Source of the DNA: Streptomyces sp. NBC_01803 | GTDB lineage: Bacteria; Actinomycetota; Actinomycetes; Streptomycetales; Streptomycetaceae | Direction of reading: 5' to 3' | NCBI RefSeq assembly: GCF_035917415.1 | Contig: NZ_CP109073.1 | Span: 4,820,501 to 4,884,500 of the forward strand | DNA length: 64,000 bases | Shown: one piece after another, positions 54,444 through 64,000 of the stretch | Numbering within the stretch: the stretch's first letter is position 1 | Layout of the letters: each line of letters begins with the position of its first letter | Notes under the pieces: generated by a model | Told to the model about the DNA's origin: nothing | The model's database searches: none | Seen by the model: only the letters and a program-made list of their open reading frames with translations | Program-made: the position numbers and the translations under genes

Positions 54444-55067
54444 ATGGCTGGCGCTATGCGCAAGATGGCGGTCTACCTCGGCCTCGTGGAGGACGACGGC
54501 TATGACCGACCGGGGTACGGCCCCGACGATGAGTTCGAGCCGGAGCCGGAGCCCGAGCGCCCGCGGCGGCAGCCGGCGCATGAGCCACCGTCGCGGGAGC
54601 GGCCCGAGGAGCCGGTCCGGGTCATGCACCCCCCGGCCCAGCGGGAGACGGAGCCCACCCCCGCTCCGCTCCTCACGGAGAGCAGACGGCCCGGGAGGAT
54701 CGCTCCCGTGTCTTCCATCACATCCGACCGCCAGAACGTGGAGAAGAGCGCACCGGTGATCATGCCCAAGGTCGTGTCCGAGAGGGAGCCGTACCGCATC
54801 ACGACCCTCCATCCCCGGACCTACAACGAGGCCCGTACCATCGGGGAACACTTCCGCGAGGGCACGCCGGTGATCATGAATCTGACCGAGATGGACGACA
54901 CGGACGCGAAGCGACTTGTCGACTTCGCGGCTGGTCTGGTCTTCGGTCTTCATGGCAGCATCGAGCGCGTGACGCAGAAGGTGTTCCTGCTGTCGCCTGC
55001 TAACGTCGATGTAACGGCGGAGGACAAGGCTCGGATCGCCGAGGGCGGGTTCTTCAACCAGAGCTGA
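54444..55067 (+). CDS. sepF: cell division protein SepF
   Basis: A 207-residue FtsZ membrane anchor. An amphipathic N-terminal segment ([18 protein letters not shown]) binds the membrane, an acidic Pro-rich linker follows, and the C-terminal SepF domain (from about residue 110) contains [17 protein letters not shown] and [22 protein letters not shown]. In actinobacteria without FtsA, SepF ties FtsZ to the membrane. ATG 54444 follows GGAGGAC. Confidence 0.95.
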   Translation: MAGAMRKMAVYLGLVEDDGYDRPGYGPDDEFEPEPEPERPRRQPAHEPPSRERPEEPVRVMHPPAQRETEPTPAPLLTESRRPGRIAPVSSITSDRQNVEKSAPVIMPKVVSEREPYRITTLHPRTYNEARTIGEHFREGTPVIMNLTEMDDTDAKRLVDFAAGLVFGLHGSIERVTQKVFLLSPANVDVTAEDKARIAEGGFFNQS

Positions 55068-55153
55068 CGACAGGCAGCGCTGACCGGTGGGAAAACAGGC
55101 AGAGCTCCGGCGAACCGGCCGGACTCCGAGGCAAGGGGAGAGGGACAGGCAGG

Positions 55154-55438
55154 ATGGGCACCGCTTTCGATGTGATCCTGATTGCCTTGTACTGTCTGCT
55201 CGGCCTGCTGCTCTTCCGGCTGGTGATGGACTACGTCTTCATGTTCGCCCGGTCCTGGAACCCCGGCAAGGCGATGGTGGTCGCGCTTGAAGCCACCTAC
55301 ACTGTCACCGATCCGCCACTGAAGGCGCTGCGGAAGGCGATCCCTCCCCTGCGCTTCGGGGGTGTGGCGCTTGATCTGTCCTTCTTCGTACTGATGATCA
55401 TCGTCTACATCCTGATCAACGTCGTGGCCAGGCTGTGA
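55154..55438 (+). CDS. YggT-family membrane protein
   Basis: A 94-residue protein with two hydrophobic segments (LIALYCLLGLLLFRLVMDYV and LSFFVLMIIVYILINVVARL) separated by the family's TDPPLKALRKAIPP motif. YggT proteins sit between sepF and divIVA in many Gram-positives. Function unknown, perhaps osmotic or division related. ATG 55154 is preceded by AGGCAGG. Confidence 0.88.
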   Translation: MGTAFDVILIALYCLLGLLLFRLVMDYVFMFARSWNPGKAMVVALEATYTVTDPPLKALRKAIPPLRFGGVALDLSFFVLMIIVYILINVVARL

Positions 55439-55486
55439 ACGAGTACGGTCTGCCGATATGCCGACGAATTACGTTGAGGTGAAGAG

Positions 55487-56692
55487 ATGCCGCTGACCCC
55501 CGAGGACGTGCGGAACAAGCAGTTCACGACCGTCCGTCTGCGAGAAGGCTATGACGAGGACGAGGTCGACGCCTTCCTCGACGAGGTCGAGGCAGAGCTG
55601 ACCCGGCTGCTCAGGGAGAACGAGGACCTGCGCGCCAAGCTGGCCGCGGCCACCCGGGCAGCCGCCCAGAACCAACAGAACATGCGAAAGCCCGAGCCGC
55701 AGGACCGGCCGGGCGGTCCCATGTCGGCCATACCCGGCCCCGGCCCCCAGCAGCAGATGGGTGGTCCCCAGCAGCAGCAGATGGGCGGTCCGCCCCAGCT
55801 GCCCGCCGGTCCCCAGGGACACCCCGGCGGCCCCGGCCCGATGGGTCACGGCGGCCCGATGGGCCCCGGCCCGCAGGGTCACCCGGGCGCGCCGGTGCCG
55901 ATGGGCACGCACGGCGGCCAGGGTCTGCCCGGCATGGGAGGCCCCGGCATGGGCCCCGGCCCGCAGATGCCTCAGCAGCAGATGCCGCAGCAGCAGATGG
56001 CACCGCAGCAGATGCCCCAGCAGCAGATGGCGCCGCAGCCCGTCGGTGGCAACGAGAGCGCCGCGCGCGTTCTCTCGCTCGCGCAGCAGACGGCCGACCA
56101 GGCCATCGCGGAGGCCCGTTCCGAGGCCAACAAGATCGTCGGTGAGGCCCGCAGCCGCGCCGAGGGTCTGGAGCGCGACGCCCGGGCCAAGGCCGACGCC
56201 CTGGAGCGGGACGCACAGGAGAAGCACCGCGTGGCGATGGGCTCGCTGGAGTCCGCCCGCGCCACGCTGGAGCGCAAGGTCGAGGACCTGCGCGGCTTCG
56301 AGCGCGAGTACCGCACCCGTCTGAAGTCATACCTGGAGAGCCAGCTCCGTCAGCTCGAAAGCCAGTCCGACGACTCCCTCGCCCCGCCGCGTTCCCCGGC
56401 GGCCCCGTCACTGCCCCCCTCGCCCTCGCCCTCGCTGGCGTCGGCGGGTGCTCCGGCCGGTCCCGGTGGCGGCCCCATGGGCGGGCACCAGTCGCTCGGC
56501 GCGCCCCAGCAGATGAACAGCGGGCACGGCGGTCACGGCGGCCCGAGCGGCGCGCCTTCGTACGGTGGACAGCAGCAGATGTCCCCGGCGATGACACAGC
56601 CGATGGCTCCGGTGCGGCCCCAGAGTCCGCAGCCGATGCAGCAGGCGCCGTCCCCGATGCGTGGCTTCCTGATCGACGAGGACGACAACTGA
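55487..56692 (+). CDS. divIVA: polar growth protein DivIVA (Wag31)
   Basis: A 401-residue coiled-coil protein that marks hyphal tips and directs polar wall growth in Streptomyces. The N-terminal lipid-binding domain [20 protein letters not shown] continues into a coiled coil ([28 protein letters not shown]). A long Gly/Pro/Met/Gln-rich spacer with MPQQQ units follows, then a second coiled coil (about 190-285). It is essential in Streptomyces. ATG 55487 follows TTGAGGTGAAGAG. Confidence 0.95.
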   Translation: MPLTPEDVRNKQFTTVRLREGYDEDEVDAFLDEVEAELTRLLRENEDLRAKLAAATRAAAQNQQNMRKPEPQDRPGGPMSAIPGPGPQQQMGGPQQQQMGGPPQLPAGPQGHPGGPGPMGHGGPMGPGPQGHPGAPVPMGTHGGQGLPGMGGPGMGPGPQMPQQQMPQQQMAPQQMPQQQMAPQPVGGNESAARVLSLAQQTADQAIAEARSEANKIVGEARSRAEGLERDARAKADALERDAQEKHRVAMGSLESARATLERKVEDLRGFEREYRTRLKSYLESQLRQLESQSDDSLAPPRSPAAPSLPPSPSPSLASAGAPAGPGGGPMGGHQSLGAPQQMNSGHGGHGGPSGAPSYGGQQQMSPAMTQPMAPVRPQSPQPMQQAPSPMRGFLIDEDDN

Positions 56693-56724
56693 CGCCTTCG
56701 GCGTGCTGACCGTCACGACGGACA

Positions 56725-56772
56725 GACAAGGGGCGGGGCCCGGACCATGAGTCCGGGCCCCGCCCCTTTGTC
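56725..56772. terminator. strong bidirectional terminator between divIVA and ileS
   Basis: An almost perfect 21-bp stem starting GACAAGGGGCGGGGCCC, with loop CATGA, between the convergent ends of divIVA and ileS. It closes the dcw cluster. Confidence 0.9.
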
Positions 56773-56811
56773 GTGCCTGTCGTCTTGTCCCGCCGGAACC
56801 GGCGGGGTGGG

Positions 56812-59964
<3,153 letters not shown>

Positions 59965-60245
59965 CGGACCGTCCTCCGGCGGACAGCGGCTGGCGTTCTC
60001 CGTCGAAGGGACGAGAGCGTGCGCTCCCGCGGTACCACCCTCCTTGGCCGGGACGGCACTGCCGCCCGCGACCCCCTCATTGGGTCCGCGACTGCCGGGT
60101 CTACTCGCTCGGTCGGAGCTTTCTTCCGGCGGCTCCGGGGTGATCTTCGCGTCGCGCTCGCCCCCGGGCTCACACCGTCCCCGGGTCGCTCGTGGCCGCG
60201 GACGACGCTACTCGTCCCCTTCTTCGCCTTTCGCTGCCCCCAGTG
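59965..60245 (-). promoter_or_regulatory. T-box riboswitch leader of ileS
   Basis: On the minus strand AGGGTGGTACCGCGGG (60026-60041) is the T-box motif, followed by the antisequestrator hairpin and the GGAGG site before ileS. An ATC triplet (60142-60144) in the upstream helix-rich part (CGAAGATCACCCCGG) is a candidate Ile specifier codon. Uncharged tRNA-Ile should open the ribosome site, as in translational T-boxes of actinobacterial ileS genes. Confidence 0.9.
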
Positions 60246-60459
60246 TACGGGCCGCGGAGGGGGTCGCCGACCGGTTATCCGGGGGCCGGGCTGGGCACAA
60301 GGCAGACAGACCGGCGCGCCCTGTTGCCGCACGGTCCGAGTCGATTTATCGTTCCGGTCACGATGCGCGAGCAAGATCACACCATGTGAATATGCCGTCC
60401 GGCACGGTGGTGAGGGGGACGGCCGGAGGGCACCGCAGGGCGGGCAGACGGGAGCTGAG

Positions 60460-60936
60460 ATGGTGGCTGGGAAGAAGAGCACGACCGAAGACTCGTCCGC
60501 CGCGGTGGCGGCGGCCCCCGTCGTGGTGCCCGCCGATCCCGGCGGGCTGGCCATCCGGTCCGGCGAGGACCCGTGGACCGCCGATGAGGTGGCCGGGGCG
60601 CGGGCCGGGCTGACGGCCGAGGCCGATCGGCTGCGCGCCGAGATCAGCGCCACCGAGGAGGCGCTGTCCGGGCTGATGCGCGATTCGGGGGACGGCGCCG
60701 GCGACGACGAGGCCGACACCGGCAGCAAGAACGTGACCCGCGAGCACGAGATGGCCCTGGCGACGAACGCCCGCGAGATGCTCTACCAGACCGAGCGCGC
60801 CCTCGGACGGCTGGAGGCCGGCACCTACGGCCTGTGCGAGAACTGCGCGAACCCCATCGGCAAGGCCCGGATGCAGGTCTTCCCCCGGGCCACCCAGTGC
60901 GTGGACTGCAAGCAGAAGCAGGAACGCCGTTTCTGA
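60460..60936 (+). CDS. TraR/DksA-family zinc-finger protein
   Basis: A 158-residue protein with a helical middle (about residues 40-115) and a C-terminal zinc finger with ligands in LCENCANPI and CVDCK, the DksA/TraR C4 pattern. The family binds RNA polymerase's secondary channel, but the DxxDxA tip cannot be clearly identified. Instead an acidic stretch GDDEADT lies in the middle. ATG 60460 follows GGAGCTGAG. Upstream of lspA on the same strand. Confidence 0.85.
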   Translation: MVAGKKSTTEDSSAAVAAAPVVVPADPGGLAIRSGEDPWTADEVAGARAGLTAEADRLRAEISATEEALSGLMRDSGDGAGDDEADTGSKNVTREHEMALATNAREMLYQTERALGRLEAGTYGLCENCANPIGKARMQVFPRATQCVDCKQKQERRF

Positions 60937-60990
60937 GGGTTTCCCGTTCATCCTTCCGGCGATCGCACCGGCGTGGCGTACCCTCGTCCC

Positions 60991-61590
60991 GTGAGCGAGG
61001 CGGAGCGGACCATCGAGACACCGGATGACGGGACGGGTGAAGCGGACACCGTGCCGGGCGCGCCCGCCGGGGCCGACGACGGTCCGGAGGACGGGCGGCG
61101 CCTCGGCGACCGGCGCGTCGCCGTACTGGCCGGTGTCGCGGCCCTCGCCTACGTGCTCGACCTGATCAGCAAGCTCATGGTCGTGGAGTGGCTGGAGCAC
61201 GAGGAGCCGATCGAGATCTTCGGCCAGTGGCTCCGGCTGGAGGCGGTGCGCAACGGCGGCGCCGCGTTCGGCATCGGGGAGGCGCTGACCGTCGTCTTCA
61301 CGCTCATCGCCGCCGCCGTGATCGCGGTGATCATCCGGCTCGCCAAGCGGCTGTACAGCACGCCGTGGGCCATCGCGCTGGGCCTGCTGCTCGGCGGCGC
61401 CCTGGGCAACCTCACCGACCGGCTCCTCCGCTCTCCCGGCGTACTGGAGGGCCACGTCGTGGACTTCATCGCCCCCAAGTACTTCGCCGTCTTCAATCTC
61501 GCGGACAGCGCGATCGTCTGCGGCGGCATCCTGATCGTGCTGCTGTCCTTCCGCGGACTCGACCCCGACGGCACCGTGCACGGCGACTGA
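60991..61590 (+). CDS. lspA: lipoprotein signal peptidase (signal peptidase II)
   Basis: A 199-residue membrane aspartyl peptidase that removes lipoprotein signal peptides. The catalytic Asp residues are in GNLTDRLLR and FNLADSAIV. Four membrane helices follow a ~45-residue acidic cytoplasmic N-terminus. GTG 60991 lies 6 bases after TACCCT (60979-60984) and has no ribosome binding site, so a leaderless transcript is likely. Confidence 0.93.
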   Translation: MSEAERTIETPDDGTGEADTVPGAPAGADDGPEDGRRLGDRRVAVLAGVAALAYVLDLISKLMVVEWLEHEEPIEIFGQWLRLEAVRNGGAAFGIGEALTVVFTLIAAAVIAVIIRLAKRLYSTPWAIALGLLLGGALGNLTDRLLRSPGVLEGHVVDFIAPKYFAVFNLADSAIVCGGILIVLLSFRGLDPDGTVHGD

Positions 61591-61615
61591 CCTTCCGTCC
61601 GGCATACTCGATCAG

Positions 61616-62557
61616 GTGAGCACCCTTCCCGAGACCCGCGCCCTGCCCGTACCGGAAGGGCTGGAAGGTGAGCGCGTCGACGCCGCCCTGGCCCGCATGC
61701 TCGGCTTCTCCCGCACCAAGGCGGCCGAGCTGGCCGCGACCGGCAAGGTCCGGCTGGACGGTGCCGAGGTCGGCAAGTCGGAGCGGGTGACCGGCGGTTC
61801 GTGGCTGGAGGTCGAGATGCCCGCGCCGGCCGTCCCGGTGCGGATCGTCGCGGAGCCGGTCGAGGGCATGGCCATCGTGCACGACGACGACGACCTCGTC
61901 GTCGTCAACAAGCCCGTCGGCGTGGCCGCGCACCCCAGCCCGGGATGGAGCGGGACCACCGTCATCGGCGGTCTGGCCGCCGCCGGATACCGCGTCGCCA
62001 CCTCGGGCGCGGCCGAGCGGCAGGGTGTCGTGCACCGCCTCGATGTCGGCACCTCGGGGCTCATGGTGGTGGCCAAGTCGGAGCGCGCCTACACCCGGCT
62101 GAAGCAGCAGTTTCGCGACCGGACCGTCGACAAGCGCTACCACGCGCTGGTGCAGGGGCATCCCGATCCGCTCAGCGGCACCATCGACGCCCCGGTCGGG
62201 CGGCACCCGCAGCACGACTACAAGTGGGCGGTCACCGCCGACGGCAAGCCGGCCGTCACCCACTACGACCTGGTCGAGGCGTTCCGCGCCGCCAGCCTGC
62301 TCGACATCAAGCTGGAGACCGGCCGCACCCACCAGATCCGCGTGCACATGGCGGCCCACCGCCACCCCTGCGTCGGCGATCTCACCTACGGCGCCGACCC
62401 CACCCTGGCCAAGCGGTTGCGGCTGGCGAGGCAGTGGCTGCACGCCGTGCGCCTGGGCTTCACCCACCCCGACGACGGGCGCTGGGTGGAGTTCACCACC
62501 GACTACCCCGAGGATCTGCGGTCCGCGCTGGAGATGCTGCGGGCCGAGAGCTCCTAG
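61616..62557 (+). CDS. RluD-type 23S rRNA pseudouridine synthase
   Basis: A 313-residue enzyme with an N-terminal S4 RNA-binding domain ([21 protein letters not shown]) and RsuA/RluD catalytic domain. The catalytic Asp is in [16 protein letters not shown], and [11 protein letters not shown] is the second conserved motif. GTG 61616 lies 7 bases after CATACT (61603-61608), again resembling a leaderless start. Adjacent to lspA, as in many bacteria. Confidence 0.92.
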   Translation: MSTLPETRALPVPEGLEGERVDAALARMLGFSRTKAAELAATGKVRLDGAEVGKSERVTGGSWLEVEMPAPAVPVRIVAEPVEGMAIVHDDDDLVVVNKPVGVAAHPSPGWSGTTVIGGLAAAGYRVATSGAAERQGVVHRLDVGTSGLMVVAKSERAYTRLKQQFRDRTVDKRYHALVQGHPDPLSGTIDAPVGRHPQHDYKWAVTADGKPAVTHYDLVEAFRAASLLDIKLETGRTHQIRVHMAAHRHPCVGDLTYGADPTLAKRLRLARQWLHAVRLGFTHPDDGRWVEFTTDYPEDLRSALEMLRAESS

Positions 62558-62570
62558 CCGGGTCCGGCCC

Positions 62571-64000
62571 ATGGATCAGCTTTCCCTGCTGTTCGTCCTG
62601 CTGTTCGGCGCCGTGGTGACGGTGCCGCTCGGTGAGCGGCTGTCGCTGCCACCACCGGTGCTGATGACCGTGGCGGGGATCCTGGTGGCGTTCCTGCCGT
62701 TCGTCCCCGAGGTCGACCTGCCGCCCGAGTACATCCTGCCGCTGGTGCTGCCGCCCGTGCTGTACGCGGCGGTGCGACGCACCTCCTGGCGGCAGTTCAC
62801 CGCCAACATCCGCCCGATCCTGCTGCTCGCCGTCGCGCTGGTCTTCGTGACGACGGCCGCCGTCGCCGCCGTGGCCCAGGCCGCCGTGCCCGGGCTGCCG
62901 CTGGCGCCCGCGATCGCGCTGGGCGCGCTGGTCGCCCCGCCCGACCCCGTCGCCGCCACCGCCGTGGCCGGGCGGCTGGGACTGCCCCGGCGGATGGTCT
63001 CCATCCTGGAGGGCGAGGGGCTGTTCAACGACGTGACCGCCATCACGCTGTACCACGTGGCCGTCACCGCCGCGGTGACCGGGACCTTCTCCGCCCCCCG
63101 GGCCGGGGGCGAGCTGGTGCTCTCCGCCGCCGTGGCCATCGCCGTGGGGGCCGCGCTCGGCTGGGCGACGACCTCCCTGTTCGGCCTGCTCGGGGACGTG
63201 ACCCTGCGCACCGGGCTGACGCTGCTGGCGCCGTTCGCCGCCTACGTGCTCGCCGAGGAGCTGCTCGGCTCGGGCGTGCTGGCGGTCCTGGTGACCGCCC
63301 TCTACCTGGGTGAGCGCGGCGCCGACGCCGACGACGTCACCGGGCGGCTGACCGGGCGGAGCTTCTGGGCGGTGGTCGACACGCTGGTGACGGGCGTGGC
63401 GTTCGGGCTGATCGGCCTGGAGCTGCACGTGGTGCTCGGCACGGTCAGCGGCCGGTGGGACGAGCTGCTGCCCGCCGCCGCGCTGGTGCTCGCCGTCGTG
63501 GTCGGCGTGCGGCTGCTGTGGCTGCTGCCCGCGACCTGGCTGGCCAGGCGGCTGCACCGGCGCACCGACTACGCCGAGGAGATCCCGCTGACCTGGCGGG
63601 AGACGGTCGTGATGTGGTGGTCCGGGATAAGGGGCGTGGCGTCCGTCGCGCTGGCGCTGGCCCTTCCGTTGACCGTGGACGGCGGAGGGGCGTTCCCCGA
63701 GCGCGGCGCCATCGTCTTCATCGGGTTCGTGGTGGTCATCGGCACCCTGCTCATCCAGGGGCTCACCCTGCCGTGGCTGGCCGGGCGGCTCGGGGTGCGG
63801 GCCGACAGCGACGCCGAGGAGGCGTTCGAGCACGAGCTCGCGGTGCGCGCGGCGAAGGCCGCCAAGCGCCGGCTGCGGGAGATCGAGGAGAGCCAGGACG
63901 TCCCCGACGAGATCTCCGAGGCCCTGGCCCGGCGCGCGTACGACATCGGCGCCCGGATCTCGCCGCGGATCGCGCGGGACGAGTGGCGCGAGAACGTCGC
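62571..64000 (+). CDS. Na+/H+ antiporter, CPA1 (NhaP-like), 3' end outside window
   Basis: The first 476 residues of a monovalent cation:proton antiporter; no stop occurs before base 64000. Ten or more membrane helices are visible. The ion-binding PPDPVAATAV and the EGEGLFNDVTA segment are CPA1 signatures, and GIRGVASVALALALP lies near the end of the membrane part. After about residue 405 a cytoplasmic charged region follows (EEAFEHELAVRAAKAAKRRL). ATG 62571 begins directly after the pseudouridine synthase gene. Confidence 0.9.
   Translation, partial: MDQLSLLFVLLFGAVVTVPLGERLSLPPPVLMTVAGILVAFLPFVPEVDLPPEYILPLVLPPVLYAAVRRTSWRQFTANIRPILLLAVALVFVTTAAVAAVAQAAVPGLPLAPAIALGALVAPPDPVAATAVAGRLGLPRRMVSILEGEGLFNDVTAITLYHVAVTAAVTGTFSAPRAGGELVLSAAVAIAVGAALGWATTSLFGLLGDVTLRTGLTLLAPFAAYVLAEELLGSGVLAVLVTALYLGERGADADDVTGRLTGRSFWAVVDTLVTGVAFGLIGLELHVVLGTVSGRWDELLPAAALVLAVVVGVRLLWLLPATWLARRLHRRTDYAEEIPLTWRETVVMWWSGIRGVASVALALALPLTVDGGGAFPERGAIVFIGFVVVIGTLLIQGLTLPWLAGRLGVRADSDAEEAFEHELAVRAAKAAKRRLREIEESQDVPDEISEALARRAYDIGARISPRIARDEWRENV

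Overview
This is about 64 kb of chromosome from a Streptomyces or close relative in the Streptomycetaceae. The evidence is a very high GC content with GC-rich third codon positions, many GTG starts, 4-bp GTGA/ATGA gene overlaps, apparently leaderless starts, and a gene order I recognise from S. coelicolor (roughly the glkA to divIVA/lspA stretch). The same partners occur around pimB, pknL and aroG in Mycobacterium. Nearly all of the window is core housekeeping DNA. There is no prophage, intact insertion sequence, CRISPR array, tRNA or rRNA.

Left part (1-30 kb): the end of a secreted NlpC/P60 hydrolase, a PimB-like mannosyltransferase, a long-chain acyl-CoA synthetase, an SRPBCC protein with an ArsA-like ATPase, ROK glucokinase, an EEP phosphatase, an esterase with a membrane protein, and a PlsC-like acyltransferase. 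Next comes a fused anthranilate-synthase-family enzyme of PhzE type behind a trpL attenuator (three Trp codons in a row), divergent from a class II DAHP synthase. Then bfd and bfr in convergent overlap, each with a candidate iron box. After a sulfite-oxidase-like enzyme, endonuclease IV and a lytic transglycosylase comes a PASTA kinase of PknL type. Its probable partner, an Rv2175c-like DNA-binding protein, lies 5 kb away. The thiamine genes thiO-thiS-thiG sit behind a TPP riboswitch, with thiE and metF nearby on the other strand.

Middle (30-38 kb): a TetR regulator with a CrtI-like desaturase, a SAV_6107-type HEPN protein, a methyltransferase, a DUF3040 protein, a MoxR / DUF58 / transglutaminase module and a beta-carbonic anhydrase.

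Right part (38-64 kb): the division and cell wall (dcw) cluster rsmH-ftsL-ftsI-murE-murF-mraY-murD-ftsW-murG-ftsQ-ftsZ-pgeF-yggS-sepF-yggT-divIVA. Several of these genes overlap by 4 bp. After a strong two-way terminator come ileS (read convergently, with a T-box leader), a TraR/DksA zinc-finger protein, lspA, an RluD-type pseudouridine synthase and a cut-off Na+/H+ antiporter.

The most unusual feature is a run of four nearly identical 89-bp units between pgeF and yggS (53237-53592). Each unit is a complete mini-gene with its own ribosome binding site. Each codes for a 30-residue basic peptide, and its stop overlaps the next start by 4 bp. The other unexplained item is a diverged 185-bp sequence found twice in opposite orientation, in two of the gene-poor gaps (7915-8100 and 27807-27991). 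Next to the first copy is a 129-bp segment bounded by perfect 13-bp inverted repeats.
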